Assembly (NCBI RefSeq): GCF_014656475.1
Contig: NZ_BNCM01000007.1
Location: 1 to 64,000 of the forward strand
Reading direction: 5' to 3'
DNA: 64,000 nucleotides
Source: Sinomonas cellulolyticus
Lineage (GTDB): Bacteria; Actinomycetota; Actinomycetes; Actinomycetales; Micrococcaceae
The notes below the pieces were generated by a model. That model saw only the letters and a list, made by a program, of their open reading frames with translations. It was not told where the DNA came from and did no database searches. The position numbers and the translations under genes are program-made. Below are positions 25,430-34,179 of the stretch, in pieces. How positions within the stretch are numbered: the first letter of the stretch is position 1; each line of letters starts with the position of its first letter.

Positions 25430-26269
25430 ATGAATGTCATGAAATCGAATCCGCCCCCTGAGGATTCCGGATCGCGTATTGAGATCAATGGCCTGACGAA
25501 GAGGTACCTCACGCCCAAGGGCGAGACGTTCACCGCCATCCGGGACGTCACCCTCTCCGTGGAGCCGGGCCAGTTCTGCTCGATCGTGGGCCCCACGGGC
25601 TGCGGCAAGTCGACGACGCTTGCCCAGGTTTCAGGGCTGGAGCACCCCAGCGAGGGCACCGTCCGCGTGGGCGGGCACCGGGTCGAGGGTGTCACGAAGG
25701 GCGTCAGCTACATGTTCCAGGCGGACGCGCTGTTCCCGTGGAAGAGCGTGCTCCACAACGTCATGATGGGGCCCGTCCTGCTCGGGACCCCCAAGCGCCA
25801 GGCCACAGAGCTGGCCCGCGACTGGCTGCGCCGGGTGGGCCTCGCCGGCTTCGAGGACCGCTACCCCCACCAGCTCTCGGGCGGCATGCGCAAGCGCGTG
25901 GCCATGGCCGCGGCGCTCATCAACAGCCCGCGCATCCTGCTCATGGACGAGCCCTTCGGAGCGCTGGACGTGCAGACCAAGGCGATCATGCAGAACGAGC
26001 TGCTCAAGCTCTGGGAGGAGCTGCGGCCCTCGGTCCTCTTCATCACCCACGACCTCGACGAGGCCGTCGCCCTCTCCGACCGGGTGGTGATCATGACCAG
26101 CAGTCCCGGGTCGGTGAAGGACGTCTTCGACATCGACCTTCCGCGGCCGCGCGGGAACGTGCAGGAGATCCGCCACGAGGAGAGGTTCCTCGAGCTGCAG
26201 GGGCGCATCTGGGAGTCCCTCAAGGACGAGGTCACCCGCGCCTACGCCGCGACAGCAGGTGCAGCATGA
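25430..26269 (+). CDS. ABC transporter ATP-binding protein (NitT/TauT family)
   Basis: This 279-residue ATPase has Walker A GPTGCGKSTT, Q-loop MFQADALFPWKSV, the ABC signature LSGGMRKRVAMAAAL, Walker B ILLMDEPFGALD and the switch His in LFITHDLDEAVALSDRV. The FPWKSVLHN and SSPGSVKDVFDIDLPRPR wording is that of the nitrate/sulfonate/taurine importer family. The ATG at 25430 follows a conserved-looking short leader with aaagga about 15 nt upstream; an ATG 9 nt later is possible. It overlaps the permease start by 4 bp. Confidence 0.88.
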   Translation: MNVMKSNPPPEDSGSRIEINGLTKRYLTPKGETFTAIRDVTLSVEPGQFCSIVGPTGCGKSTTLAQVSGLEHPSEGTVRVGGHRVEGVTKGVSYMFQADALFPWKSVLHNVMMGPVLLGTPKRQATELARDWLRRVGLAGFEDRYPHQLSGGMRKRVAMAAALINSPRILLMDEPFGALDVQTKAIMQNELLKLWEELRPSVLFITHDLDEAVALSDRVVIMTSSPGSVKDVFDIDLPRPRGNVQEIRHEERFLELQGRIWESLKDEVTRAYAATAGAA

Positions 26270-27195
26270 CAAGTCTGGCCCGCGAGGAGACCACTGTGAG
26301 CATTCAGGAGAAGCAGCAGCCGGCACCGCCCGTCGGGCCCGAGCCGAGCCCGGCGGCCGCCGGCAGGGCCGCACATCGGCGCCGGACCATCTGGATCTGG
26401 GTGGGACGGATCGCCCTCGCCGTCGTCATCATCGGCGGATGGCAGCTCTGCACCAACGTGAAGCCCGACGGGAAGCACCCCCTGGTTGATCCCTTCTTCT
26501 TCGGCATGCCGACGCAGATCTGGGACAGCCTCGTGACGCTCTTCACCAACACGGAAGATGCCTCATTCGGTTCGATCTGGGAGAACATCTGGGTCACGGG
26601 CCAAGAGGCGGTCCTCGGGTTCCTCCTCGGCACGCTCGTGGGGATCGTGCTCGGTCTGCTCCTCGGCTCGAACAAGTACCTCTCCGCGGTGGTGGGCCCG
26701 TACATCCGGATCGTCAACTCGATTCCCCGGATCATCCTCGGCTCGATCTTCATTGTCGCGTTCGGCCTCGGAACCTTCCCGAAGGTCCTGCTCGCGGCTG
26801 TGCTCGTCTTCTTCGTGGTGTTCTTCAACGCGTTCCAAGGCGTCCGTGAAGTCGATCAGAACCTGGTCGCGAACGTCCGGGTCCTCGGCGCCTCGCCGCT
26901 CCAGGTTGCGATCCACGTGACCATTCCGTCCGCGATGACCTGGATCATCGCGAGCCTCCACACGGCCTTCGGCTTCGCGATCATCGGCGCGCTTGTGGCC
27001 GAGGTGCTGGGTGCACAGCAGGGGCTCGGCCTCATCATCAGCCAGGCCCAGGGGAAGTTCGACCCGGACACCGTCTTCGCTTGCATGATCATCATCGCGG
27101 TTTTCACACTCGTGGCCGAATTCCTCATCGGACTTCTCGAGCACATGCTCCTCAAGTGGCGGCCCGTCAACAAGTCTGAGGCCCAAGCCATCTGA
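26266..27195 (+). CDS. ABC transporter permease (NitT/TauT family)
   Basis: The 309-residue protein has an Ala/Pro-rich cytoplasmic N-terminus and about six transmembrane segments (WIWVGRIALAVVIIGGWQL first). The BPD_transp_1 coupling loop reads EVDQNLVANVRVLGASPLQVAIHVTIPSAMTWIIASLHTAFG in outline, matching EAA-G-x9-I-x-LP. The start ATG overlaps the ATPase stop (ATGA). It forms the membrane channel of the importer whose ATPase precedes it and whose binding protein follows. Confidence 0.88.
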   Translation: MTSLAREETTVSIQEKQQPAPPVGPEPSPAAAGRAAHRRRTIWIWVGRIALAVVIIGGWQLCTNVKPDGKHPLVDPFFFGMPTQIWDSLVTLFTNTEDASFGSIWENIWVTGQEAVLGFLLGTLVGIVLGLLLGSNKYLSAVVGPYIRIVNSIPRIILGSIFIVAFGLGTFPKVLLAAVLVFFVVFFNAFQGVREVDQNLVANVRVLGASPLQVAIHVTIPSAMTWIIASLHTAFGFAIIGALVAEVLGAQQGLGLIISQAQGKFDPDTVFACMIIIAVFTLVAEFLIGLLEHMLLKWRPVNKSEAQAI

Positions 27196-27255
27196 CCGGA
27201 TATCTGTCCCAATCCAGCAATTCCCCACATTGATTCACAAAGGATGCGTAAAACA

Positions 27256-28359
27256 ATGATGAAGCGCAGCATGTTCGCAGCCGCCGCCGTCACCGCGGTG
27301 GCGCTCAGCCTCACCGCGTGCGGCGGCTCCGGCGGCTCTACCTCAGCGGCCGCGAGCGGCTCGGGCTCCTCCGGCCCGATGCCCACCGTGAAGATGATGA
27401 TCGGCGGCATCGACAAGCAGATCTACCTCCCCTACAAGCTCGCGGAGCAGCTCGGCTACTACAAGGAGCAGGGCGTCGACATGCAGCTCTCCACCGAGCA
27501 GGACGGCGGCGTCGGCGCCGAGGACGCCATGGTCTCCGGCCAGGTCGACATGTCCGGCGCCTGGTACAACCACACGTACGACTTCCAGCTCCAGGGCAAA
27601 GACATCATCAGCGTCGTCCAGCTCTCCGGCGCCCCCGGTGAGCGCATCATGTGCAGCCCCAAGGCCAACGTCCACTCGGCCGCCGACATCAAGGGCAAGA
27701 ACATGGGCGTCACGGACCTCGGTTCGGGCACGGATACCCTCACGCAGTTCATCGCGTCGAAGGCTGGACTCAAGGCGGGCAAGGACTACAAGACGGTCAA
27801 GGCGGGGGCCGGCGCAACGGCGATCGCGGCCATCAAGAACGGTCTGGCCGACTGTGTCATGACCACGCAGCCCACTGTCACGGCGATGGAGAACCAGGGG
27901 GTGGCCGATTCGGCGATCGACCTTGCGACGACCGACGGCGCAACCAAGGCTGTGGGCGGCAACTGGCCTGCGGCGAGCGTCATCGCGAAGAAGGAATGGG
28001 TCGACGCCAACAAGGACACCGTCCAGAAGGTTGTCAACGCCCTGGTCAAGACGATGCACTGGATCAACACGCATTCGGCTCAGGAGATCGCGGACAAGCT
28101 GCCCTCCGACTACGTCCAGAACAAGAACATCACGAAGGAGGACTACGTCAAGGCGCTCACCGCGGACAAGGCCCAGTTCCTCCCCGACGGCCTGATGCCG
28201 GCGGGCGGTCCGAAGACGATCGCGGACATGTTCACGACCCTCGGCAAGGACGTCTCGAAGATCAAGTACACCGACACCTTCGACAACAGCTTCGCCACCA
28301 AGGCGAACCAGACGCTCGGCGAGAAGACCACGACGACGCCGGCCGGTGCCGACGGCTGA
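27256..28359 (+). CDS. ABC transporter substrate-binding lipoprotein (NMT1/TauA-like)
   Basis: A signal peptide ends in a lipobox LTACGG, so the protein is lipid-anchored outside the cell. The mature part follows the NMT1/SsuA/TauA fold: KQIYLPYKLAEQLGYYKEQGVD, a Gly-rich GGVGAEDAMVSGQVDM segment, DIKGKNMGVTDLGSGTDTLTQFI and an AAIKNGLADCVMTTQPTV block. The ligand is unknown; nitrate, sulfonates, thiamine precursors and aromatic acids are all used by relatives. aaagga lies 11 nt before the ATG at 27256, whereas the ATG at 27244 overlaps it. Confidence 0.86.
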   Translation: MMKRSMFAAAAVTAVALSLTACGGSGGSTSAAASGSGSSGPMPTVKMMIGGIDKQIYLPYKLAEQLGYYKEQGVDMQLSTEQDGGVGAEDAMVSGQVDMSGAWYNHTYDFQLQGKDIISVVQLSGAPGERIMCSPKANVHSAADIKGKNMGVTDLGSGTDTLTQFIASKAGLKAGKDYKTVKAGAGATAIAAIKNGLADCVMTTQPTVTAMENQGVADSAIDLATTDGATKAVGGNWPAASVIAKKEWVDANKDTVQKVVNALVKTMHWINTHSAQEIADKLPSDYVQNKNITKEDYVKALTADKAQFLPDGLMPAGGPKTIADMFTTLGKDVSKIKYTDTFDNSFATKANQTLGEKTTTTPAGADG

Positions 28360-28378
28360 TCCTCCCGAGCACCCCAGT

Positions 28379-28409
28379 GGCCCGCACCGGCGAAGCGTCG
28401 GTGCGGGCC
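28379..28409. terminator. Bidirectional terminator between importer and aldo/keto reductase
   Basis: GGCCCGCACCG at 28379-28389 pairs perfectly with 28399-28409 around a 9-nt loop. The genes on both sides converge on it. GCCGTCGTGCG follows, the octamer seen beside other hairpins in the window. Confidence 0.7.
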
Positions 28410-28421
28410 GCCGTCGTGCGC

Positions 28422-29420
28422 CTACCCGTTGTCGATCGAGCTCATGTCCCCGTACCGGGACCCCTTGACGGCGTCCTGTGGGACGGCCGCTGCGAGGGCC
28501 TCGAGCTCGGCGTCCGTGAGCACAATGTCGCGGGCTGCGGCGTTCTCCTCGAGGTACTCGACCCGCTTCGTGCCGGGGATGGGCACCACGTCGTCGCCCT
28601 GGGCGAGCACCCACGCGAGGGCGATCTGCCCCGGGGTGACGCCCTTCTCGGCGGCGAGGGCCTTGACGTTCTCGACGAGGCGCAGGTTCGCCTCGAGCGC
28701 CTCGCCCTGGAAGCGCGGGAAGTAGCGGGAGGCGCGGGCGTCGCCGTCCTGTGCGAGGGAATCGGCGGTGAGCCGCCCGGTGAGGATCCCGCGGCCCAGC
28801 GGCGAGTACGGCACGAGGCCGATCCCCAGCTCGCGGATGGTCGGCAGGATCTCCGCTTCGAGGTCACGGGTGAAGAGCGAGTACTCCGTCTCGAGCGCCG
28901 TGATGGGATGGACGGCGTGCGCGCGGCGGATCGTGGCGGGGGAGGCCTCGGAGAGGCCCAGGTGGCGCACCTTGCCCGCGTCCACGAGCTCGGCCATGGC
29001 CCCGACCGTGTCCTCGATCGGGGTATTCGGATCCACCCGGTGCTGGTAGTAGAGGTCGATGTGGTCCACGCCGAGCCGCTGCAGCGATGCGTCGCAGGCC
29101 TGCCGCACGTACTCCGGGCGTCCGCTGATCCCGAGCCGCTCCCCGTTGGGCCCGCGCACGTTGCCGAACTTCGTGGCGAGCTGCACCTCGTCCCGGCGCC
29201 CCGCGATGGCCCGGCCCACGAGCTTCTCATTGGTGAACGGGCCGTACATGTCCGCGGTGTCCAGGAAGGTGATGCCGAGGTCGAGGGCGCGATGGATGGT
29301 CGCGAGGCCCGCGTCCTCGTCGGGGGTGCCGTAGAACTCGGACATGCCCATGCAGCCGAGTCCGAGGGAGGATACGGCGAGGGGGGAGTCGGTGCCGAGG
29401 GTTCTGGTCTTCTCAGTCAT
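28422..29420 (-). CDS. Aldo/keto reductase (AKR13/YajO-like)
   Basis: The 332-residue protein has the AKR catalytic set: Asp and Tyr in [20 protein letters not shown], Lys in QLATKFGN and His in [15 protein letters not shown]-binding blocks [18 protein letters not shown] and [14 protein letters not shown] are present. Substrate is unknown. I chose the ATG at 29418-29420 for its MTEKTRTLG start, typical of the family; GGGAGG lies directly before it, so the spacing is poor. A TTG four codons upstream is possible. Confidence 0.88.
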   Translation of the reverse strand: MTEKTRTLGTDSPLAVSSLGLGCMGMSEFYGTPDEDAGLATIHRALDLGITFLDTADMYGPFTNEKLVGRAIAGRRDEVQLATKFGNVRGPNGERLGISGRPEYVRQACDASLQRLGVDHIDLYYQHRVDPNTPIEDTVGAMAELVDAGKVRHLGLSEASPATIRRAHAVHPITALETEYSLFTRDLEAEILPTIRELGIGLVPYSPLGRGILTGRLTADSLAQDGDARASRYFPRFQGEALEANLRLVENVKALAAEKGVTPGQIALAWVLAQGDDVVPIPGTKRVEYLEENAAARDIVLTDAELEALAAAVPQDAVKGSRYGDMSSIDNG

Positions 29421-29505
29421 CCTCCCAGCCAACCCCCTCAGGGCGCCCCCGCGTCAAGGGGAAGCACCTGTGGAATGCCTGCATGCATGCACGACGCCGG
29501 GTGGT

Positions 29506-30153
29506 TCAGTCTGCGGCGTGCCGCTCGGCCTGGTGCCGGCTCGAGGCAGCGAGCGGGACGCTCCAGCGGAACTTGAGGGCGAGGATCCGCACCGCGAAGA
29601 CCACGACGGCCACGACGAACCCGGCCGCGGTGGAGTAGAGCCCGAGCGTCCAGAGCGCCGCCACGGCCCCGGCGCCCAGCATGGCCGGCACGGCGTAGAG
29701 GTCGTGGCGGTCGAACAGCCCCGGCCGGACGTTCGCCACGGTGTCCCGCAGCAGGCCGCCGCCGATCGCTGTCACGGTGCCGAGCAGCGCGGCGGAGACC
29801 GGGTTCACCTTGTAGCTCAGGGCCGTCACGGTGCCGGTGATGCAGAACAGGGCCAGGCCCGCGGCGTCGAACGTCAGCAGGGTGCGCCGCGCCTTCTGCA
29901 CCGCGGGCACGAGGAAGTAGACCACGAGGGCCGCAAGCGCGGGCGGCGCGAGGTAGATCGGTTCGGCGAAGGAGTTGGGGAACCGGCCGAGGATCAGGTC
30001 GCGGATCACGCCACCGCCGATCCCGGTGAGCGAGCCGAGAAGGAGCGAGCCGAGGATGTCGAACCCCTTCTGCACCGCGAGGAGGCAGCCGGAGACGGCG
30101 AAGAAGAACACACCCAGCAGATCGAACGCGAGGGACCACGTGGCTGAATCCAT
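29506..30153 (-). CDS. TRIC-type cation channel (UPF0126/YicG family)
   Basis: The 215-residue protein has seven hydrophobic segments arranged as two pseudo-repeats, each with the TRIC glycine motif: TGIGGGVIRDLILGR (first) and TAIGGGLLRDTVAN (second). The first helix reads LLGVFFFAVSGCLLAVQKGFDILG. Members form trimeric potassium or monovalent cation channels; physiological role in bacteria is poorly defined. The MDS start at 30151-30153 is preferred over one two codons earlier. Confidence 0.88.
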   Translation of the reverse strand: MDSATWSLAFDLLGVFFFAVSGCLLAVQKGFDILGSLLLGSLTGIGGGVIRDLILGRFPNSFAEPIYLAPPALAALVVYFLVPAVQKARRTLLTFDAAGLALFCITGTVTALSYKVNPVSAALLGTVTAIGGGLLRDTVANVRPGLFDRHDLYAVPAMLGAGAVAALWTLGLYSTAAGFVVAVVVFAVRILALKFRWSVPLAASSRHQAERHAAD

Positions 30154-30208
30154 GGCCACAGCCTAGAAGAGGAGCCTTGGGCTGCGCCGGGACTGACACA
30201 ATGGCCGC

Positions 30209-31312
30209 ATGCGCACCTTTGGGGTGGAGGAAGAGCTGCTCATCGTCTCGGCCGAGACCGGTGAGCCGCTGCCGCTTGCGGAGCGGATCCTCGCCGTGAT
30301 GGGCCGGCCCCGGGACGTGGACCAGGAGTTCAAGCTCGAGCAGATCGAGACCCAGACGCAGCCGTGCCTCACCCATGAGGAGCTTCTGGGCCAGCTCTAC
30401 CAGGGCCGGCGCGCCCTGGACCTCGCGGCGCGCCAGCTGGATGCACGCATCGCGGCGCTCGCGACTTCCCCGCTGAGCGCGGCCACCCATCTCACCCCCG
30501 GGGAGCGGTTCGCCCTCATGGCCGAGGAGTTCGCGATCACCTCCCAGGAGCAGCTCACGTGCGGGCTGCACGTGCATGTGGCGGTGGAGTCCCCGGCGGA
30601 CGGCGTCGCCGTCCTGGACCGCATCCGGGAGTGGCTTCCGCTCCTGGTCGCCCTCAGCGCGAACTCGCCGTTCTGGCGCGGCGCCAACACCGGGTACGCG
30701 AGCTTCCGCACCCAGGCGTGGAACCGCTGGCCCACCTCCGGCCCCCAGGAGGTCTTCGGGACCCTCGGCGCGTACCGCGCGCTCGTGGACTCCATGGTGG
30801 CCACCGGCGCCATCTCCGACGAGGGGATGGTCTACTTCGACGCCCGCCTCTCGCACTGGCACCCCACCGTCGAGGTCCGGGTCGCAGACGTGTGCCTCGA
30901 CGCCTCCGACTCGGCCCTCCTCGCCGTGCTGGTCCGCGGCCTCGTGGAGACGGCGGCGCGCGAGGCAGCCCGCGGGGTGTTCCCGTCGGGCGCGCCGGCG
31001 GCCGTGCTCCGGCTCGCGGCCTGGCGCGCGAGCCGCGCGGGCCTGAACGGATCCCTCGTGCATCCCCGGCAGGGGCGCCCCCTGGCCGCCGCCGATGCCG
31101 TTGCCGCTCTCCTGGCCCACGTGGCCCCGGTGCTGCGCGAGTCGGGCGAGCTCGACGGCGCCGAGCGTGCCCTCAAGACCCTTCAGGCCCGCGGTCCCGG
31201 CGAGCGGATGCAGCGTGCGGTCGCGTCCGACGGCGAGGGGCTGGCCGCCGTCGTGAGTGCCGCCGTGGATGCCACGCAGCACCGCAATGGCGGGTGGGAC
31301 ACCGGAGCCTAG
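30209..31312 (+). CDS. ybdK: Glutamate-cysteine ligase family carboxylate-amine ligase (YbdK)
   Basis: The protein opens with TFGVEEELLIV, the glutamate-binding motif of GCS2 ligases, followed by EFKLEQIETQTQPC and TCGLHVHVAVES. The SHWHPTVEVRVADVCLD block near residue 215 completes the ATP/Mg site. YbdK enzymes make gamma-glutamyl amides weakly; the in vivo role is uncertain, and actinobacteria generally use mycothiol instead of glutathione. CACAAT lies 6 nt before the ATG, suggesting a leaderless start. Confidence 0.88.
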   Translation: MRTFGVEEELLIVSAETGEPLPLAERILAVMGRPRDVDQEFKLEQIETQTQPCLTHEELLGQLYQGRRALDLAARQLDARIAALATSPLSAATHLTPGERFALMAEEFAITSQEQLTCGLHVHVAVESPADGVAVLDRIREWLPLLVALSANSPFWRGANTGYASFRTQAWNRWPTSGPQEVFGTLGAYRALVDSMVATGAISDEGMVYFDARLSHWHPTVEVRVADVCLDASDSALLAVLVRGLVETAAREAARGVFPSGAPAAVLRLAAWRASRAGLNGSLVHPRQGRPLAAADAVAALLAHVAPVLRESGELDGAERALKTLQARGPGERMQRAVASDGEGLAAVVSAAVDATQHRNGGWDTGA

Positions 31313-31354
31313 GAGCCTAGGCCCCGAGGACCGTACTGAGGAGCGGCACCGCCG

Positions 31355-31813
31355 TCATGCCGGGGGCGGGAGGCGGCGCCTGGCCGACTTGATGTCCGCC
31401 CGGCGCTTCTTGGACTCCAGCCGCCGCAGCTGCGAGCCGCGGGTCGGCCGAGTGGGGCGCCGGGCCGGACCGGGCGGGAGGATCGCCTCGGAGAGCAGGC
31501 CGACGAGCCGCTCCCTCGCGTCTTCCCGGTTCCGCAGCTGCGACCGCTCTCCGGACGCGACAATGCTGACGCGCCCTCCCACGAGCCGGCCGGAGAGCCG
31601 TGCGAGGATCCGTTCGCGCTGCGTCTGGGAGAAGGCCGCGCTCGCGCCGGGGTCGAAGAGGAGCTCGACGCGGCTGTCGGTCGTGTTCACGCCCTGCCCT
31701 CCGGGGCCGCCCGAGCGGCTGAACCGCTCGACGAGCTCGGCGGCCGGGATCACGATCCCGTGCCGCGCGCCGGGCTGCGGCGGGATCCGAAGGTCTCGGC
31801 CGCGGATGTCCAT
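31355..31813 (-). CDS. arfB: Alternative ribosome-rescue factor, peptidyl-tRNA hydrolase ArfB
   Basis: This 152-residue protein has the catalytic GGQ motif in FSRSGGPGGQGVNTTDSRVELLFD (residues about 31-54) and a basic C-terminal tail (RRPTRPTRG, KKRRADIKSARRR). That layout is ArfB/YaeJ, which enters the empty mRNA channel of stalled ribosomes with its tail and hydrolyses the peptidyl-tRNA. Full-length release factors are much longer. The ATG at 31811-31813 fits the domain start. It is divergent from the kinase gene. Confidence 0.9.
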   Translation of the reverse strand: MDIRGRDLRIPPQPGARHGIVIPAAELVERFSRSGGPGGQGVNTTDSRVELLFDPGASAAFSQTQRERILARLSGRLVGGRVSIVASGERSQLRNREDARERLVGLLSEAILPPGPARRPTRPTRGSQLRRLESKKRRADIKSARRRLPPPA

Positions 31814-31853
31814 CGGGCCATTCTCGCGCACCGCACGCGTCACACCCGAAGGC

Positions 31854-31891
31854 TTGTGATTCCCACCACCCCTCAAATATCCTATAGGAAA
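31854..31891 (+). promoter_or_regulatory. Promoter with TCCTATAGGA operator before the DhaK-like kinase
   Basis: TTGTGA at 31854-31859 and TATCCT at 31878-31883 (18-nt spacer) form a plausible promoter. The 10-bp palindrome TCCTATAGGA at 31880-31889 (extended ATATCCTATAGGAAA) overlaps the -10 box. GTGA-N6-CCAC at 31856-31869 is one base from the GTGA-N6-TCAC type of CRP/GlxR site. The same palindrome is found at two other promoters of this locus. Confidence 0.7.
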
Positions 31892-31945
31892 GAGGTCAGC
31901 TGCAGAGGGCCTCCACGTCTGGACCCATACGTCGAGGAGAAGCAC

Positions 31946-33676
31946 ATGACCCGGCTCTGGAATGACCCGGCCGCCTTCGCGGACGACATGGTGGACGGGT
32001 TCGTCCGCGCCAACGGCCGCTGGGTGCGGAAGGTCACCGGCGGCGTCTCGCGCTCCACCCGCTCGCCCGAGCCCCAGGTCGCCCTCGTGATCGGCGGCGG
32101 CTCCGGCCACTATCCGGCCTTCGGCGGCCTCGTGGGCCCCGGGCTCGCCCACGGTGCGGCGATGGGGAACCTCTTCGCCTCGCCGTCCGCCCACCAAGTC
32201 GAGGGTGTCATCCGGGCCAGCGAGCAGGGCTGCGGCGTCCTGCTGAGCTTCGGCAACTACGCCGGGGACGTCCTGCACTTCGGCGCGGCCCAGGAGGCCG
32301 TGCGGCAGGCCGGCATCGACTGCCGCACCGTGACCGTCACCGACGACATCTTCAGCGCCCCGCCCGCGGAGGCCGAACGCCGCCGCGGCATCGCCGGCGA
32401 TCTGACCGTCTTCAAGGCCGCGGGCGCCGCTGCGGCCCAGGGGTCCCCCCTCGACGAGGTCGAGCGCGTGGCCATCGCCGCGAACGCCCGAACCCGTTCC
32501 ATGGGCGTGGCCTTCACGGGCTGCACCCTTCCGGGGGCGGAGGAGCCCCTCTTCACCGTCCCTGACGGCAAGATGGCCGTGGGCCTCGGCATCCACGGCG
32601 AGCCCGGGATCGACCTCACCGACATCCCCAGCGCCGACGGCCTTGCCGAGCTCTTCGTGGAGCGGCTCCTCGACCCCGCCGAGATCCCCGAGGGCGCGGC
32701 GGTCCGGGGCGGCCGCGTGGTGCCCATCCTCAACGGCCTCGGCTCGGTCAAGAACGAGGAGCTCTACGTGGTCTACGCGCGGGTCGCGGACCTCCTCGAG
32801 GTGGCCGGGCTGACCCTCGTGGACCCCCAGGTCGGCGAGTTCTGCACGAGCTTCGACATGGCCGGCGCCTCCCTCACGCTCTTCTGGGTCGACGACGAGC
32901 TCGAGCGGCTCTGGCTCGCGCCCGCCGACACGCCCGCGTTCCGGACCGGGTCCATGGACACCTCGGCGCTCGAGTCCGTCACAGCAGATGGCGGGGAGGC
33001 CGCGGAAGCCGAGCTCCCGGCGTCGTCCGAGGAGTCCCGGCGGGCCGCCGCCCTCATCGCGCAGGCGCTCGCCGCCGTCCGCGACCTGATCGGCGAGCAG
33101 GCCGCTGAGCTGGGCCGCATCGACGCGATCGCGGGCGACGGCGACCACGGCATCGGCATGCAGCGCGGCACCGTCGCCGCCGCAGAGGCCGCCGCCGCAC
33201 TGGCCGAACAGGGCGCCGGCGCCGGAAGCCTCCTCGCCCGGTGCGGCGATGCGTGGTCGGACCGCGCCGGCGGCACCTCCGGCGCCCTGTGGGGGCTCAT
33301 CCTCAGCACGGTCGGCTCGCATCTGGGAGACACCGAACTCCCGACGCCGGACGCCGTCGCCGCCGGGATCAGCGCCGCCACAGGCGCCGTCATGGACTAC
33401 GGCAAGGCCGCCGTGGGAGACAAGACCATGGTGGACGCCCTCGTGCCGTTCGCGGACACGCTCGCCGACAGGGTGGGTGCCGGCGAGAGCCTCGCGGACG
33501 CCTGGAAGCACGCCGCGAGGGCCGCCGCCCACGCCGCGGAGGCGACCGCCGAGCTCATGCCAGGCATGGGCCGCGCCCGAGCGCACGGGGCCAAGTCCCT
33601 CGGGACCCCGGACCCGGGAGCGGTCTCACTGGCCCTGATCGTCGAGCGCGTGCACCCGGTCCTCGCGGCCGGCTGA
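31946..33676 (+). CDS. ATP-dependent dihydroxyacetone/erythrulose kinase, DhaK-DhaL fusion
   Basis: Residues about 1-330 are DhaK: GGGSGHYPAFGG, LLSFGNYAGDVLHFG and the substrate-linking His217 in GLGIHGEPGIDLTD. Residues about 375-576 are DhaL: IAGDGDHGIGM (Mg-ATP aspartates), SDRAGGTSGALWG and PGMGRARAHG. The fusion phosphorylates dihydroxyacetone or related ketoses with ATP. The next two genes are isomerases of the types used for erythrulose phosphates, so an L-erythrulose 1-kinase (LerK-like) role is inferred. The ATG follows ggagaagc. It probably heads a four-gene operon. Confidence 0.88.
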   Translation: MTRLWNDPAAFADDMVDGFVRANGRWVRKVTGGVSRSTRSPEPQVALVIGGGSGHYPAFGGLVGPGLAHGAAMGNLFASPSAHQVEGVIRASEQGCGVLLSFGNYAGDVLHFGAAQEAVRQAGIDCRTVTVTDDIFSAPPAEAERRRGIAGDLTVFKAAGAAAAQGSPLDEVERVAIAANARTRSMGVAFTGCTLPGAEEPLFTVPDGKMAVGLGIHGEPGIDLTDIPSADGLAELFVERLLDPAEIPEGAAVRGGRVVPILNGLGSVKNEELYVVYARVADLLEVAGLTLVDPQVGEFCTSFDMAGASLTLFWVDDELERLWLAPADTPAFRTGSMDTSALESVTADGGEAAEAELPASSEESRRAAALIAQALAAVRDLIGEQAAELGRIDAIAGDGDHGIGMQRGTVAAAEAAAALAEQGAGAGSLLARCGDAWSDRAGGTSGALWGLILSTVGSHLGDTELPTPDAVAAGISAATGAVMDYGKAAVGDKTMVDALVPFADTLADRVGAGESLADAWKHAARAAAHAAEATAELMPGMGRARAHGAKSLGTPDPGAVSLALIVERVHPVLAAG

Positions 33677-33718
33677 CCGCGGCCTCAGAAACACGAACAC
33701 TACCCAGAAGGAGCACGC

Positions 33719-34177
33719 ATGCCCGCATGGCGCATCGTGGTCGGCTCGGACGACGCCGGCTTCGACTACAAGGAAGTCATCAAGAAGGACCTCGAGGCCA
33801 ATGATCTGGTCGCCTCCGTGGCCGACGTGGGGGTGGATGCCGAGGGCCACACCAACTATCCGACCATCGCCACCTCCGCGGCGGAGATGGTCGCGCGCGG
33901 CGAGGCGGACCGCGCCATCCTCCTGTGCGGCACCGGCCTCGGGGTGGCCGTCGCGGCGAACAAGGTCAAGGGCATCCGGGCGGTGACGGCGCACGACAGC
34001 TTCTCGGTGGAGCGCAGCGTGCTGTCCAACAACGCCCAGGTGCTCTGCATGGGCCAGCGCGTCATCGGGATCGAGCAGGCGCGCCGGAACGTACGCGAAT
34101 GGCTCACCTACGTCTTCGACGAGGCGAGCGCCTCGAACGACAAGGTCCGCGAGATCTGCAGCTACGAAGGGCTGTGA
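33719..34177 (+). CDS. RpiB/LacAB-family sugar-phosphate isomerase
   Basis: The 152-residue protein matches RpiB: SDDAGFDYKEVIKKDL at the N-terminus, the active-site CGTGLGVAVAANKVKGIRAV (Cys and the Gly-rich loop) and VLCMGQRVIG. RpiB interconverts ribose 5-phosphate and ribulose 5-phosphate. In the tetritol pathway described from Mycobacterium smegmatis a homologue (DerI) converts D-erythrulose 4-phosphate to D-erythrose 4-phosphate, which suits its place between an erythrulose-type kinase and a TIM-like isomerase. A good Shine-Dalgarno (aaggag) precedes the ATG. Confidence 0.88.
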   Translation: MPAWRIVVGSDDAGFDYKEVIKKDLEANDLVASVADVGVDAEGHTNYPTIATSAAEMVARGEADRAILLCGTGLGVAVAANKVKGIRAVTAHDSFSVERSVLSNNAQVLCMGQRVIGIEQARRNVREWLTYVFDEASASNDKVREICSYEGL

Positions 34178-34179
34178 GG

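Noticed and set aside
30209..31312. Glutathione biosynthesis
   Set aside because: The gene is of the YbdK type, no glutathione synthetase is nearby, and this lineage is expected to use mycothiol.
31355..33586. A single 743-codon minus-strand protein
   Set aside because: Only the last 152 codons match ArfB. The rest is antisense to the DhaK-DhaL kinase.
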